Source: Pelodictyon luteolum DSM 273 (GTDB lineage Bacteria > Bacteroidota > Chlorobiia > Chlorobiales > Chlorobiaceae). Taken from it: a stretch of DNA of 64,000 bases. Position 1 is the first letter of the stretch. Each line of letters starts with the position of its first letter. Shown here one piece after another: positions 10,067-19,333 of the stretch. Location: the NCBI RefSeq assembly GCF_000012485.1, contig NC_007512.1, positions 1,303,001 through 1,367,000 on the forward strand, read 5' to 3'. The notes below the pieces were generated by a model. It was not told the origin of the DNA. It saw only the letters and a list, made by a program, of their open reading frames with translations, and did not search any database. Position numbers and translations under genes: made by a program.

Positions 10067-11041
10067 ATGGAACCACTGAAGTTGAAAGTATCCTACGCGC
10101 CCTTCGTCCGCTCGAAGGACTCGATAGAATCGGTGATGTACAACGTTGCCCTAGCGCTGCTGCCGGCAACCGCACTTTCGGTCTACTATTTCGGCATCCC
10201 CGCCCTGCTCGTGACCCTTACGGCCATCGCCGCATCCATCGCCTTTGAATGGATGACCGACCGCATCCGAAGGAAGCCCGATTCCTGCTTCGACGGCAGC
10301 GCCGTTGTCACCGGCCTGCTCCTTGCACTCAACGTCCCCTCCGGCCTTCCGCTCTGGATGGTCGTCCTCGGAGCCTTTGTGGCCATCGTCGTCACCAAGC
10401 ACCTGTTCGGAGGGCTCGGCTTCAACATCTTCAACCCGGCGCTTGTGGCAAGGGTGTTTCTCCTCATCTCCTTTCCGGTCGCCATGACCAGCTGGCCTGT
10501 CCCCTTCGCGGTGGACATGCAGACGGCAGCCTCCCCGCTCGGCATCCTGAAAACCGACGGACTCTCCGCCCTCCAGGGGTTCAGCTACATGGACGCGCTG
10601 CTCGGCAAAACCGGCGGAAGCCTCGGTGAAACCTCCGCGCTTGCGCTCCTCATCGGTGCGGCATGGCTCTTCTACAAGCGCTACATCACCCTCACCATCC
10701 CGCTGACCTTCATCGCCGTCACCGCAGTCTTCACCGGCATATTCTATCTCATCGATCCTTCGACCTACGCCACCCCGCTCTTCCACATCCTGACCGGCGG
10801 CCTCATCCTCGGTGCTTTCTTCATGGCTACCGATATGGTGACAAGTCCGATGTCGATGCGCGGCCAGCTGGTCTTCGCCGGCGGCTGCGGCATACTCACC
10901 GCAGTAATCAGACTCTGGGGCGGATACCCTGAAGGGGTCTCGTTCGCAATCCTCATCATGAACTCCCTGGTACCGCTGCTTGACCGGTGGGACCTCAACG
11001 ACATCAAGGCCAAGAAACAACAGTCCCTCGAAACAGCATGA
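10067..11041 (+). CDS. rnfD: RNF complex membrane subunit RnfD
   Basis: A 324-residue NqrB/RnfD-family integral membrane protein with roughly ten hydrophobic segments. The covalent-FMN site of the family is usually read as SGAT. The matching place here is [10 protein letters not shown], so the acceptor would be Ser156 where Thr is usual. [14 protein letters not shown] is the family's conserved segment just before it. RnfD forms the membrane channel part together with RnfA and RnfE. It begins 19 bp after rnfC and overlaps rnfG by 4 bp (ATGA). Confidence 0.94.
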   Translation: MEPLKLKVSYAPFVRSKDSIESVMYNVALALLPATALSVYYFGIPALLVTLTAIAASIAFEWMTDRIRRKPDSCFDGSAVVTGLLLALNVPSGLPLWMVVLGAFVAIVVTKHLFGGLGFNIFNPALVARVFLLISFPVAMTSWPVPFAVDMQTAASPLGILKTDGLSALQGFSYMDALLGKTGGSLGETSALALLIGAAWLFYKRYITLTIPLTFIAVTAVFTGIFYLIDPSTYATPLFHILTGGLILGAFFMATDMVTSPMSMRGQLVFAGGCGILTAVIRLWGGYPEGVSFAILIMNSLVPLLDRWDLNDIKAKKQQSLETA

Positions 11042-11583
11042 GACCAGTCATCATACTTACCATCATCGGCCTTATCAGTGCCGCCCTTCTGGCAACGGTC
11101 GCCGACTTCACCAAAGAGCCAATCGCGATTGCCAAAGCTCAGATGGAGCGTCGTGCGATCGAGAAGATCTTCCCATTCCAGCTTGACAGCCTCCGAACCC
11201 TCGAAGCTGCCGGCACTTCATTCTTCGAAGCCTACGACACCGAAGGCACACTGAAGGGCATCGCCGTGAAATCATTCACGGAAAAAGGCTACGGCGGCAG
11301 GATCGAAATCCTGCTTGGTGTCGCCCCCGACCACAGCATCATCGACTACAAGGTCATCACGACCATGGAAACCCCCGGCCTCGGAGACAAGATCGACAAG
11401 GAGAAGTTCCGCCGGCAGTTCCACGGAGTCAGCCTGGACGGGCCGGTATGGAAAGTCCACAAGGATGGCGGGTTCGTCGACGAACTGACTGCGGCCACAA
11501 TCTCCTCGCGAGCCATCACCGATGCCGTCCACACCGGACTGGAACTGATCAACCAGCAATACCCTAACACCGCTGCAAAATGA
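11038..11583 (+). CDS. rnfG: RNF complex flavoprotein subunit RnfG
   Basis: A 181-residue subunit with one N-terminal TM helix (residues 4-22) and a periplasmic FMN-binding domain (PF04205). The flavinylation motif is visible as [12 protein letters not shown], so FMN would be attached to Thr154 by ApbE, whose gene ends this cluster. The start is ATG 11038, overlapping the rnfD stop as ATGA; a longer in-frame start at 10987 would lie inside rnfD and is unlikely. It is also ATGA-coupled to rnfE at its 3' end. Confidence 0.94.
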   Translation: MRPVIILTIIGLISAALLATVADFTKEPIAIAKAQMERRAIEKIFPFQLDSLRTLEAAGTSFFEAYDTEGTLKGIAVKSFTEKGYGGRIEILLGVAPDHSIIDYKVITTMETPGLGDKIDKEKFRRQFHGVSLDGPVWKVHKDGGFVDELTAATISSRAITDAVHTGLELINQQYPNTAAK

Positions 11584-12182
11584 ACGAAGCACTCAATACA
11601 CTGACCCGGGGGTTCGTCAAGGAAAACCCCGTGACCAAGATGCTCCTCGGGCTCTGCCCGGTGCTCGCGGTCACCACTTCTGCGGTAAACGGACTCGGCA
11701 TGGGACTTGCGACCACCTTCGTACTGCTCGGCTCGAATGTCGTGATATCGCTCACATCGAAAATGATCCCCGACACGGTACGCATCCCGTCGTTCGTGCT
11801 CATCATCGCCACCTTCGTGACGATCGTCGATATGCTCATAAAGGCGTTCTCGCCTGAGCTGAACCAGGCGCTCGGCATCTTCATTCCGCTGATCGTCGTC
11901 AACTGCATCATCCTCGGTCGTGCTGAAGCCTTCGCCAGCCGCTCCGGAGTATGGTACTCGGTGCTTGACGCCATCGGTATGGGTATCGGCTTTACCCTGG
12001 CGCTCCTTGTTCTCGCCTCCATCCGCGAGGTTCTCGGCAGCGGAACAATATTCAATATGCCTCTCATCGGCGAGAACGGCACCCCGCTGCTCGTCTTCGC
12101 CCTCCCTCCCGGCGCATTTGCAGGCCTCGGAGCAATGATTGCACTCATGAACGCACTTGAAAAGAAAAGAGGAGTCAACTGA
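11580..12182 (+). CDS. rnfE: RNF complex membrane subunit RnfE
   Basis: A 200-residue NqrD/RnfE-family protein with about six membrane segments. Family features are [23 protein letters not shown] at the N-terminus and the inverted-repeat motif [21 protein letters not shown] near residue 98. RnfE and RnfA are related and form the antiparallel core thought to hold a membrane-embedded iron-sulfur site and the ion path. It overlaps rnfG by 4 bp and shares one base with the rnfA start. Confidence 0.95.
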   Translation: MNEALNTLTRGFVKENPVTKMLLGLCPVLAVTTSAVNGLGMGLATTFVLLGSNVVISLTSKMIPDTVRIPSFVLIIATFVTIVDMLIKAFSPELNQALGIFIPLIVVNCIILGRAEAFASRSGVWYSVLDAIGMGIGFTLALLVLASIREVLGSGTIFNMPLIGENGTPLLVFALPPGAFAGLGAMIALMNALEKKRGVN

Positions 12183-12760
12183 TGGCTGAATATCTGCTCG
12201 TAATCGTCAGCGCTGTTTTTGTCAACAACGTTGTCTTCGCCCGCTTCCTCGGCATCTGCCCCTACCTCGGGGTCTCAAAGAAACTCGACACGGCCCTCGG
12301 AATGGGACTTGCCGTCACCTTCGTCATGACGCTCTCCACCGCCATCACCTATGTGCTCTACCACGGCGTGCTCGTGGCATTCCACATTGAGTTCATGCAG
12401 ACGGTCATGTACATCCTCGTCATCGCCTCGCTGGTACAGCTGGTCGAAATCGTCCTCAAGAAGGTCTCCAAGCCCCTGTACAGCGCGCTCGGCATCTACC
12501 TGCCGCTCATCACCACGAACTGCGCCATCCTTGGTGTGGCCCTGCTTGCCATCCAGGAGAAGTATTCGCTTGTGATGTCCGTACTCTTCGCCTTCTTCTC
12601 CGCCATCGGCTTCATCCTGGCCATCGTCATCTTTGCCGGTGTGCGCGAAAAGCTTGAAGACGCAGATATTCCGGCCCCGTTCAGGAACGTCCCGATCGGC
12701 CTGGTCTCCGCAGCAATCCTCTCGCTTGCATTCATGGGATTTTCCGGACTTGTGAAGTAA
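12182..12760 (+). CDS. rnfA: RNF complex membrane subunit RnfA
   Basis: A 192-residue NqrE/RnfA-family protein with six membrane segments. The N-terminal motif [21 protein letters not shown] and the second motif [18 protein letters not shown] carry the two cysteines thought to bind a cluster inside the membrane. It is the last rnf gene; a 65-bp gap with a strong inverted repeat separates it from apbE. Confidence 0.95.
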   Translation: MAEYLLVIVSAVFVNNVVFARFLGICPYLGVSKKLDTALGMGLAVTFVMTLSTAITYVLYHGVLVAFHIEFMQTVMYILVIASLVQLVEIVLKKVSKPLYSALGIYLPLITTNCAILGVALLAIQEKYSLVMSVLFAFFSAIGFILAIVIFAGVREKLEDADIPAPFRNVPIGLVSAAILSLAFMGFSGLVK

Positions 12761-12777
12761 GATACCCCCGCGAGAAC

Positions 12778-12810
12778 GCAGCCTCCCCCGCCTGCCCGGG
12801 CGGGGGCTGC
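12778..12810 (+). other. G+C-rich inverted repeat between rnfA and apbE
   Basis: Arms gcag...ccccc-g-cc and gg-c-ggggg-ctgc fold into a stem with a short bulge. No T-run follows, so it is more likely an RNA-processing or attenuation hairpin than a full terminator. It could set apbE expression below that of rnf. Confidence 0.5.
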
Positions 12811-12825
12811 AAGCCAGAAACCGCC

Positions 12826-13839
12826 ATGCGAACTCCCTTCCGCCTCTCTCTTCTCATCTTCTTTCTCACCATCCTCTTCTCCTGCTCCGCCCGGCTGGAC
12901 GAAGCACCGGTGTACGAACAGGAAAAGGTCCTGATGGGGACCGTCTTCAAAATCAAGGCTGCAAGCAGGGATATCCCTGAAGAAAAAGTTGAAGCGGCTT
13001 TCACCAACGCATTCCAGAGAATTGCCTCTCTGGAGTCCCAATTGAGCGAGTGGATCGCCGAAAGCCCCGTCTCTCTGGCGGCACGTCAGGCAGGCCTCGC
13101 CCCCGTTCCCGTCACCCGGGACCTCGCGAACGTCACAGAGCTCGGCCTGGCCATATCAGACAGCACCGGGGGCGTATTCGACCCGACCTTTCTGCCGCTC
13201 GGGAGGTTGTGGGACATCAAGCACCGGAAGTCTCCGCCTCCCCCCGACAGCATTGCGGCTGCCCTGAAACTTGTCGACTACCGGGCTGTCCGGCTTGAGC
13301 GGAAGAAGATGACGCTGTATCTCGAAAAGAAGGGGATGAAAATCGGGTTCGGGGGGATCGCCAAAGGGTACGCTGCACGCGAAGCCGGCAGGATACTGGA
13401 GCGGGCGGGCATAGACGACTACATCATCAACGCCGGAGGAGATCTGTTTGTGCACGGCAGAAAGAACGGCGGGGAATGGAGCTCTGGCATACAGGATCCC
13501 GACAGAAAGGACGCCCCTCCGCTCATCCGCTTCAACATAAGGCGTGAGTGCGGCATCGCAACAAGTGGAGGGTATGAGAACTTCTTTATATGGAACGGCC
13601 GCCGCTACCACCACATCATCGATCTTTCGACCGGCCAGCCGGCTTCGGGTATGAAAAGCGCGACGGTCTTCGCCCATGACCCCGCAAAGGCAGACGCCTA
13701 TGCGACCGCCTTCTTCATCCTCGGGCCCGAGCTATCACGCGCCCGTACCATGCGTGACACAACCCTCGCTTACATCCTCATCGACAGCACAGGCCGCATC
13801 CACCGCAGCCCGAACCTTTCAGCCTTCATTGAAGAATGA
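12826..13839 (+). CDS. apbE: FAD:protein FMN transferase ApbE (lipoprotein)
   Basis: A 337-residue flavin transferase that uses FAD to attach FMN to Ser/Thr of target proteins such as RnfG and RnfD. The N-terminus is a lipoprotein signal ending LTILFSC, placing it on the periplasmic side. Family motifs are MGTVFKIKA, GVFDPTFLPLGRLW, GFGGIAKGYAAREA near residue 183, the YIINAGGDLFVHG strand and a GIATSGGYENF stretch. Its position directly after rnfA links it to RNF maturation; RnfG Thr154 and RnfD Ser156 are the predicted targets. Confidence 0.94.
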   Translation: MRTPFRLSLLIFFLTILFSCSARLDEAPVYEQEKVLMGTVFKIKAASRDIPEEKVEAAFTNAFQRIASLESQLSEWIAESPVSLAARQAGLAPVPVTRDLANVTELGLAISDSTGGVFDPTFLPLGRLWDIKHRKSPPPPDSIAAALKLVDYRAVRLERKKMTLYLEKKGMKIGFGGIAKGYAAREAGRILERAGIDDYIINAGGDLFVHGRKNGGEWSSGIQDPDRKDAPPLIRFNIRRECGIATSGGYENFFIWNGRRYHHIIDLSTGQPASGMKSATVFAHDPAKADAYATAFFILGPELSRARTMRDTTLAYILIDSTGRIHRSPNLSAFIEE

Positions 13840-14277
13840 GGCTCTACCAGGGGGCTCTGGCTTCAGGGAAGCTCAAGATAAAAGCCATCCGAAAGGCAAG
13901 CGATGAAAAGAGACAAACTGCTGACAGTGGCCCCGAGGGTCTGAGGCACCAAGGGAAAGAAGGGCGGAAGAAACTAAATCAAAATGCCCCCTGGGGAGGG
14001 AAACCGGGGTTGTGTATTGGAACATGTTGAACATCACCGGCTTCCGGCATTGAATAATCAGGGCTCACGTGAATAAAGAGCATGCGAACGAGTAAACCGC
14101 CTGAACAGACCCCAGGCGCACCACCGGGAGTCCTTATTGACTTCGGGCACGACAGATGGCGGACTCTAGTGGAATAACGTGGAGAGAGGTGTGGACCCGG
14201 CAATACGAACCCCCGGGGAGAAATCAGTATTTTCCCGGGGGTTCAATGCATGCCGAACGTGGCGAAATCAGAAATGA
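13840..14277. ncRNA. Gene-free structured element, possible group II intron (domain I-type) remnant
   Basis: About 440 bp between the convergent apbE and pgi genes with no credible ORF. Read on the plus strand it contains runs that resemble the 5' ribozyme part of bacterial group II introns: gccatccgaaaggcaagcg, a following aaactgctgac, and later ccgcctgaacagacc and agatggcggactc. It ends near a strong inverted repeat (14207-14244). No reverse transcriptase, domain V or clear boundary was found, so at best it is a truncated copy. The resemblance is from memory of such introns and was not aligned. Another structured RNA cannot be excluded. Confidence 0.4.
14207..14244. repeat. Perfect 11-bp inverted repeat between convergent genes
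   Basis: gaacccccggg and cccgggggttc are exact reverse complements with a 16-nt spacer that itself partly pairs (agaaat with atttt). It lies 33 bp past the pgi stop codon. No T-run follows on either strand. It may serve as a transcript-end structure for pgi or be part of the element to its left. Confidence 0.7.
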
Positions 14278-15936
14278 CTACCCGACCTTCTGCCCCTCGC
14301 GGTAGCTGCGGTAGCTGTTGATGAGGGCGTTGGTCGAAGCATCGTGGGCATCGCTCTCTTTCTGGGACTGGAGCTCAGGCAGAATCGCTTTGGCCAGCTG
14401 CTTTCCGAGCTCTACTCCCCACTGGTCGAACGAGTTGACCTGCCATATCACTCCCTGCACAAACACCTTGTGCTCATACATGGCGATGAGGCTTCCGAGC
14501 GTAAAGGGATTTATTTCATCCAGCAGGAGCGTATTGGTCGGTCGGTTTCCGGGGAAGACCTTGTGCGCCACGAGCATCTGCATCGTTTCTTCATCGACCC
14601 CCGCAGCCGCAAGCTCTTCAGATGCCTCCGAAGCACTCTTGCCGCGCATGAGCGCCTCGGTCTGGGCAAAGCAGTTGGCGACGAGAATGTCATGATGCTC
14701 ACCTATGGGGTTCTGGGTTTTCAGCGGCAGAATAAAGTCTGCAGGAATGAAACCGGTTCCCTGATGCAGGAGCTGGAAGAACGCATGCTGTGAATTGGTT
14801 CCGGGCTCGCCCCAGATGATCGGTCCGGTGGGATACTCGACCGTATTGCCGAGCCGGTCTACCCGCTTGCCGTTGCTTTCCATGTCCAGCTGCTGGAGAT
14901 AGGCCGGAAGGCGATGGAGATACTGGTCATAGGGAATGACGGCGTGGGAGGGTACATCGAAGAAATTGTTGTACCAGACGCCGAGCAGGGCGAGGATGAC
15001 GGGAATATTCTCTTCAAGCGGAGCCTCCTGGAAGTGCTCGTCCATGGCCCGGGCTCCCCGGAGCAGCTCCTGGAAAGCCTCAAACCCCAGATAGAGCGCA
15101 ATGGAAAGACCGATGGCAGACCAGAGGGAATAACGGCCCCCGACCCAGTCCCAGAACCTGAACATGTTCTCCGGATCAATGCCGAACTCCACGACCTTCG
15201 TGCGGTTGGTCGAGACGGCGGCAAAATGCAGGGCGATGTGGGCCGGGTCAATAGCCCTCGAAAGGAACCACTCCCTGGCTGTCATGGAGTTGGTCAGGGT
15301 CTCCTGAGTGGTGAAGGTTTTCGATGCAATGACAAAAAGGGTGGTTTCAGCATCAACCCTCTTGAGCACTTCGCTGACATGGGTGCCGTCGATGTTGGAC
15401 ACAAAGTGTACGGCAATGGCGCCATCTGCGAACGGGCGGAGCGCCTCCGTCACCATGCAGGGACCAAGATCGGAGCCGCCGATGCCGATGTTTACGACAT
15501 CAGTAATGCGCTTTCCCGTATACCCCTTCCACTCTCCGCCAACCACCTTGTCGGTGAACGCCTTCATCTGCCGGAGCACCGAGTCCACCTCGGCAGGCAC
15601 ATCGAGCCCGTCGACGTTCAAGGTGTAGCCCGGCTGGCGGCGCAATGCAGTATGCAGAACCGCACGGTTTTCGGTGAAATTGATCTTTTCTCCCGCGAAC
15701 ATCCCGTCCCGGGCCTCGATGAGGTTCGCCTGCCGGGCAAGCTCTACGAGCAGACCCATGGTCCGGGAGTTGATACGGTTTTTCGAGTAATCAAGAAGCA
15801 GGCCGTTCCAGCGGATTGAGAAGTGCTTGAAGCGGTCATGGTCGCTCATGAACATGTCCCGCATATGGAGTTGCTCGACCTCCTGGCGGTGTGATACGAG
15901 GGCGCTCCACGCAGCACTTCTTGAAAGATCCATCAT
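14278..15936 (-). CDS. pgi: Glucose-6-phosphate isomerase
   Basis: A 552-residue enzyme interconverting glucose-6-phosphate and fructose-6-phosphate. Both PGI signatures are present: the [15 protein letters not shown] phosphate-binding loop near residue 149 with the [13 protein letters not shown] segment near 207, and the C-terminal [14 protein letters not shown] signature near 505. The long form (about 550 residues) is the E. coli/eukaryote type. Two consecutive ATGs begin the gene; 15936 is chosen and follows an aaaggaac ribosome site. Confidence 0.96.
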   Translation of the reverse strand: MMDLSRSAAWSALVSHRQEVEQLHMRDMFMSDHDRFKHFSIRWNGLLLDYSKNRINSRTMGLLVELARQANLIEARDGMFAGEKINFTENRAVLHTALRRQPGYTLNVDGLDVPAEVDSVLRQMKAFTDKVVGGEWKGYTGKRITDVVNIGIGGSDLGPCMVTEALRPFADGAIAVHFVSNIDGTHVSEVLKRVDAETTLFVIASKTFTTQETLTNSMTAREWFLSRAIDPAHIALHFAAVSTNRTKVVEFGIDPENMFRFWDWVGGRYSLWSAIGLSIALYLGFEAFQELLRGARAMDEHFQEAPLEENIPVILALLGVWYNNFFDVPSHAVIPYDQYLHRLPAYLQQLDMESNGKRVDRLGNTVEYPTGPIIWGEPGTNSQHAFFQLLHQGTGFIPADFILPLKTQNPIGEHHDILVANCFAQTEALMRGKSASEASEELAAAGVDEETMQMLVAHKVFPGNRPTNTLLLDEINPFTLGSLIAMYEHKVFVQGVIWQVNSFDQWGVELGKQLAKAILPELQSQKESDAHDASTNALINSYRSYREGQKVG

Positions 15937-15978
15937 GATGTTCCTTTGTCCTGTGTTTGGGGGGTTACTACAATGCCG

Positions 15979-16398
15979 TCAGTACGGTGCATAACGGAGG
16001 CGCAGCGTGCAGCCCTCCCTATTACACTCGACGTCGACGATTTCAGCAATGCTGGATATAATATACATCCCTCTGCCGGAAGAACGCATAAGGAACTGCG
16101 GTTTGGTTGGATCTGCAAGGTCGCGAAGTGCGAATCCGCAGCCGCAGTCCGTCACCTCTACCCGGAGCACGGGGCCGTTGGCTTCGAGGGTGGCATCGAG
16201 TTGCACGGTAATCGAGAGTTCCTCATGCCCGCAGTTCCCGTGCTGCACAGCGTTGACGAACACCTCTTTGAGTGAGAGCTGAAGCTGGCGGCGAAAATCC
16301 CGGCTGTACCCCTCCCCCCGGGCAAACGACTCCACCCGCCCCCGAAGGGACTCGTAGGCATCCACGTTGCCGTGGAGGGTAAGCATGCAGTTTCCCAT
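15979..16398 (-). CDS. Anti-sigma regulatory factor-type ATPase (RsbW-like HATPase_c_2)
   Basis: A 139-residue single-domain GHKL ATPase. The N-box is LKEVFVNAVQHGN near residue 44, the G1 box is the VTDCGCGFAL stretch, and SSGRGMYIISSIAE forms the lid/G2 region. Such proteins phosphorylate or bind STAS-domain antagonists and hold sigma factors. No sigma or STAS gene is adjacent; a STAS protein lies at 38.6 kb and a sigma-like protein at 63.2 kb, but a link to either is only a guess. Confidence 0.85.
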   Translation of the reverse strand: MGNCMLTLHGNVDAYESLRGRVESFARGEGYSRDFRRQLQLSLKEVFVNAVQHGNCGHEELSITVQLDATLEANGPVLRVEVTDCGCGFALRDLADPTKPQFLMRSSGRGMYIISSIAEIVDVECNREGCTLRLRYAPY

Positions 16399-16654
16399 AG
16401 GCCGTTGTCTTTCGAAAGAGCGCCAGAGACCGGTTCCTATGAGGAATGTAGCATTGCAGGGCCATCAGGACAAACCGGAGCATTCGGAAATGCGGCTTAA
16501 TTATTTAAGTCAGAAAGAATTTTGTGCTAATTATTTACTACTTATTTGTGTGAATGCATTATTTCTTTATATTAATCCCAGAAGTTCTCTTAAAGAATTT
16601 CCTTAATGGTCAACCTCGCTTAATCTTTTTAACAAACAGTAAACAATCAACAGC
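16399..16654. promoter_or_regulatory. AT-rich divergent intergenic region upstream of amtB
   Basis: About 250 bp, much more AT-rich than the neighbouring genes, between the divergent anti-sigma-type gene and amtB. It very probably holds the promoters of both. No confident sigma-54 -24/-12 element was found on reading, although amtB genes often use one. Confidence 0.5.
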
Positions 16655-17980
16655 ATGAAACGATCAACGCTGACATCAGGAGCTCTCTCCGTAGGCGCGT
16701 TTCTGGCGCTTGCCCTGCTCAGCCCGCCGCTCCAGGCAGCCGAAGCAACGGCGGACGCCGTCAACGCCTATGCGATAGACAACTTCTTTATCTTCATCTG
16801 TGCCGTGCTTGTCCTCTTCATGCAGGCAGGATTCGCTCTGGTCGAAACCGGACTCAACTCCGCGAAGAACACCGTGAACATCCTGTTCAAGAACCTGATG
16901 GACCTTTCAATCGGCGCCATCCTGTTCTACTTCGTAGGATACGGCATCATGTACCCGGGTGAAGCCTTCTCGGGCGGGTTCTTCGGCTTCGGAGGATTCG
17001 GCATCGGTTCCGTGGCACCGGAGACAGCCGCCGGCAACCTGCACCCTGCAGTCGACTTCCTCTTCCAGGTGGCCTTTGCCGCAACCGCTGCAACCATCGT
17101 CTCGGGCGCCGTTGCAGGAAGGATGCAGTTCAAGTCCTACCTGATCTATTCGGCAGTCATCAGCGGACTCGTCTATCCCATCAGCGGGTTCTGGCAGTGG
17201 GGCGGAGGCTGGTTGAGCGCGCTCGGATTCCATGACTTCGCAGGCTCACTCCTTGTCCACGCCCTTGGCGGATTCGCTGGACTTGCAGGCGCGATCGTAC
17301 TCGGACCAAGGATCGGCAGGTTCAATGCAGACGGAACACCGAACGCCATGCCCGGTCACAACCTTGCACTCAGCACGCTCGGTGTCTTCATCCTCCTCAT
17401 CGGATGGTACGGGTTCAACCCCGGCAGCCAGCTTGCAGTCGTCGGCGCTGACAACACCAATGCCGTCATGCTGATCGCAGCCAACACCACCCTTGCGGCA
17501 ACTGCCGGTGCGGTTGTGGCAATGTTCTTCGCATGGGCGCTCTTCAAGAAGCCCGATCTCACCATGGGGCTCAACGGCATGCTTGCCGGTCTTGTCGCCA
17601 TCACGGCCAACTGCGATGCCGTCACCTATGACGAATCGCTCATCATCGGTGCAGTCGGCGGTATCCTGGTCGTTGCCGGCATCAAGCTGCTCGACGTGCT
17701 GAAGATCGATGACCCTGTCGGCGCATGGCCGGTGCATGGACTCAACGGTGTCTGGGGCGGTGTGGCAGCATGGATCTTCGGCGGACAGCCGATGGTCGCG
17801 CAGCTCGTCGGCTCCATCGCCATCCCGCTCTGGGGATTCGCTACAATGCTTGTTCTGTTCTTCATCCTGAAGGCGATGGGCGTCCTCCGCGTCTCGAGGG
17901 ACGATGAAATGAAGGGCCTTGACATCTCCGAGCATGAGGAGGAGGCCTACTACGGATTCCAGATTTTCACAACTCAGTAA
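16655..17980 (+). CDS. amtB: Ammonium transporter AmtB
   Basis: A 441-residue Amt/Rh-family channel for ammonium uptake in the inner membrane. The N-terminus is a cleavable signal ending PPLQAAEA, as in enteric AmtB. Eleven further hydrophobic segments can be counted. The pore twin histidines are visible in LLVHALGGFAGLAGA and WPVHGLNGVWGG, and FVGYGIMYPGEAFSGG is the usual TM3 region. It is followed after 21 bp by a PII gene, the usual regulator that plugs the channel. Confidence 0.95.
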   Translation: MKRSTLTSGALSVGAFLALALLSPPLQAAEATADAVNAYAIDNFFIFICAVLVLFMQAGFALVETGLNSAKNTVNILFKNLMDLSIGAILFYFVGYGIMYPGEAFSGGFFGFGGFGIGSVAPETAAGNLHPAVDFLFQVAFAATAATIVSGAVAGRMQFKSYLIYSAVISGLVYPISGFWQWGGGWLSALGFHDFAGSLLVHALGGFAGLAGAIVLGPRIGRFNADGTPNAMPGHNLALSTLGVFILLIGWYGFNPGSQLAVVGADNTNAVMLIAANTTLAATAGAVVAMFFAWALFKKPDLTMGLNGMLAGLVAITANCDAVTYDESLIIGAVGGILVVAGIKLLDVLKIDDPVGAWPVHGLNGVWGGVAAWIFGGQPMVAQLVGSIAIPLWGFATMLVLFFILKAMGVLRVSRDDEMKGLDISEHEEEAYYGFQIFTTQ

Positions 17981-18001
17981 CCAAACAACCGGAGCTCACA
18001 C

Positions 18002-18343
18002 ATGAAATACATTGTCGCAATGATCCAGCCCCACAAGCTGCCTGACGTGAAGGCTGCGCTTGCAGAGGTTGGAGTGAGGAAGATGACGGTTACCAACGCG
18101 CTGGGTTGCGGTGCACAGGGAGGCTACACAGAGGTCTACCGCGGCGTACCGAGCGAGGTCAACCTCCTCAAAAAGATCAAACTGGAAATCGGAGTCAATG
18201 AAGAGTATGCCGAAAAAACCGTGAAAGCCATCGTCAAAGGGGCCAAGACCGGTGAAATCGGAGACGGAAAGATCTTCATCTTCGACCTCCCCGAATGCGT
18301 CAGGATCCGCACTGAAGAAAAAGGTGAAGACGCCATCGGATAA
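18002..18343 (+). CDS. PII-family nitrogen regulator (GlnK/GlnB-like) lacking Tyr51
   Basis: A 113-residue PII signalling protein. It begins [13 protein letters not shown] and ends with the C-terminal signature [13 protein letters not shown]. The B-loop [11 protein letters not shown] for ATP/ADP binding is intact. The T-loop reads [17 protein letters not shown]: Tyr46 is kept, but position 51, the uridylylated tyrosine of enteric PII, is serine. It may bind AmtB and 2-oxoglutarate but should not be controlled by GlnD-type uridylylation. Encoded with amtB and presumably cotranscribed. Confidence 0.92.
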   Translation: MKYIVAMIQPHKLPDVKAALAEVGVRKMTVTNALGCGAQGGYTEVYRGVPSEVNLLKKIKLEIGVNEEYAEKTVKAIVKGAKTGEIGDGKIFIFDLPECVRIRTEEKGEDAIG

Positions 18344-18380
18344 GGAAAACAACTGTTCTTTTCAATAAACAACCCATCGT

Positions 18381-18407
18381 CGGGGTACCCGGAAACCGGG
18401 TGCCCCG
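18381..18407 (+). other. Stable hairpin in the PII-porin intergenic region
   Basis: cggggtacccgg and ccgggtgccccg form a 12-bp stem with one G-U pair and an AAA loop. It is followed by aacc rather than T's. It could partly stop transcription or stabilise the upstream amtB-PII mRNA. Confidence 0.55.
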
Positions 18408-18443
18408 GCAACCACACAACAATCAGCAAACAGGAGAAATCCA

Positions 18444-19118
18444 ATGAGAAAGACCGCAAAATTCCTGACACTCGCAGTAGCGCTGGCAGCAACATTTACC
18501 GGCACCGCAAAAGCAGACGAAGGCTTCAGCATCGGCGCAGACATTATCAGCACCTATGTATGGAGGGGTACCGAACTGAGCGACTCCCCCTCGATTCAGC
18601 CTAGCCTGAGCTACACATTCTCCGGCATCGGCATAGAAATCGGCGCATGGGGTTCATACGCCATCGATGACAAAGCAGATGGCACCCGCTACAAAGAAAT
18701 CGACCTTTATGCCTCCGTACCGGTCGGCCCTGTCACACTTACAGTGACGGACTATTGTGACGCCGCTGCAGATAACTCTTTTGACTTTTCGCAGGACGGC
18801 CCCAATGTCGTTGAACTGAGCGCAAGCTATGGAATCGATGACCTCAGCCTACTTGCTGCGATCAATGTGGCTGGAAAGGAAGGAAGTGCTAAAAACGCAG
18901 TCTACTGTGAAGCCGGCTACCAGTTCTACGACAAAGACGGCTACACTGCCTCCGGCGTAATCGGCGCAGGAGACCAGGCGTTTTACGGTGACACCCTGAG
19001 CAACGGATTCACTATCGTCAACACCGGCATCTCTGTCTCGAAGGACCGCTACACCGCATCCTACGTGTACAACCCCGATTCCGAGAAGTCAGTCCTCGCC
19101 TTCATGGCATCGTTCTAA
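18444..19118 (+). CDS. TorF-family putative outer-membrane porin
   Basis: A 224-residue exported protein. It has a signal peptide (MRKTAKFLTLAVALAATFTG...AKA), a mature part made of alternating strands and a C-terminal phenylalanine typical of outer-membrane beta-barrels. The SIGADIISTYVWRGTELSDSPSIQPSL start matches the TorF/TIGR02001 (gcw_chp) family. Members often lie beside amtB-glnK, as here, which suggests passage of ammonium or another small solute across the outer membrane. Substrate unproven. A terminator follows at 19183. Confidence 0.85.
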   Translation: MRKTAKFLTLAVALAATFTGTAKADEGFSIGADIISTYVWRGTELSDSPSIQPSLSYTFSGIGIEIGAWGSYAIDDKADGTRYKEIDLYASVPVGPVTLTVTDYCDAAADNSFDFSQDGPNVVELSASYGIDDLSLLAAINVAGKEGSAKNAVYCEAGYQFYDKDGYTASGVIGAGDQAFYGDTLSNGFTIVNTGISVSKDRYTASYVYNPDSEKSVLAFMASF

Positions 19119-19182
19119 ACCGCTGTTCCATGTTCTTTCCCATCGACTGTCTTGTGTGTGTGCTTGACAGAGATAGCAGCAG

Positions 19183-19208
19183 AAGGGCCTTAGGGCCCTT
19201 TTGTTGTT
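19183..19208 (+). terminator. Rho-independent terminator after the porin gene
   Basis: aagggcc-ttag-ggccctt stem-loop followed by ttttgttgttt, 65 bp after the stop codon. This closes the amtB-PII-porin unit. Confidence 0.8.
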
Positions 19209-19333
19209 TATGGGCTGAGGGAGGGGGATCCCTCCACACCATAGATTGGGGGTGCATCGCTTCCTTGCTTCCGAAGGGAAAAAAGTTTAAGGTGTCACAA
19301 CGGCAGTTATTTCCAACCTGTGACCGAAATAGC

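Noticed and set aside
13839-14030. 64-residue ORF starting MRLYQGALASGK after apbE
   Set aside because: Lies within the structured noncoding stretch, overlaps the apbE stop, and has no ribosome site or family.
16600-16625. Possible sigma-54 promoter (tgg...gctt) upstream of amtB
   Set aside because: The GG and GC elements are 10 bases apart rather than the required 12, so it does not fit the -24/-12 spacing.
17246-17935. Minus-strand ORF opposite amtB
   Set aside because: Shadow of amtB; no start signal and biased composition.
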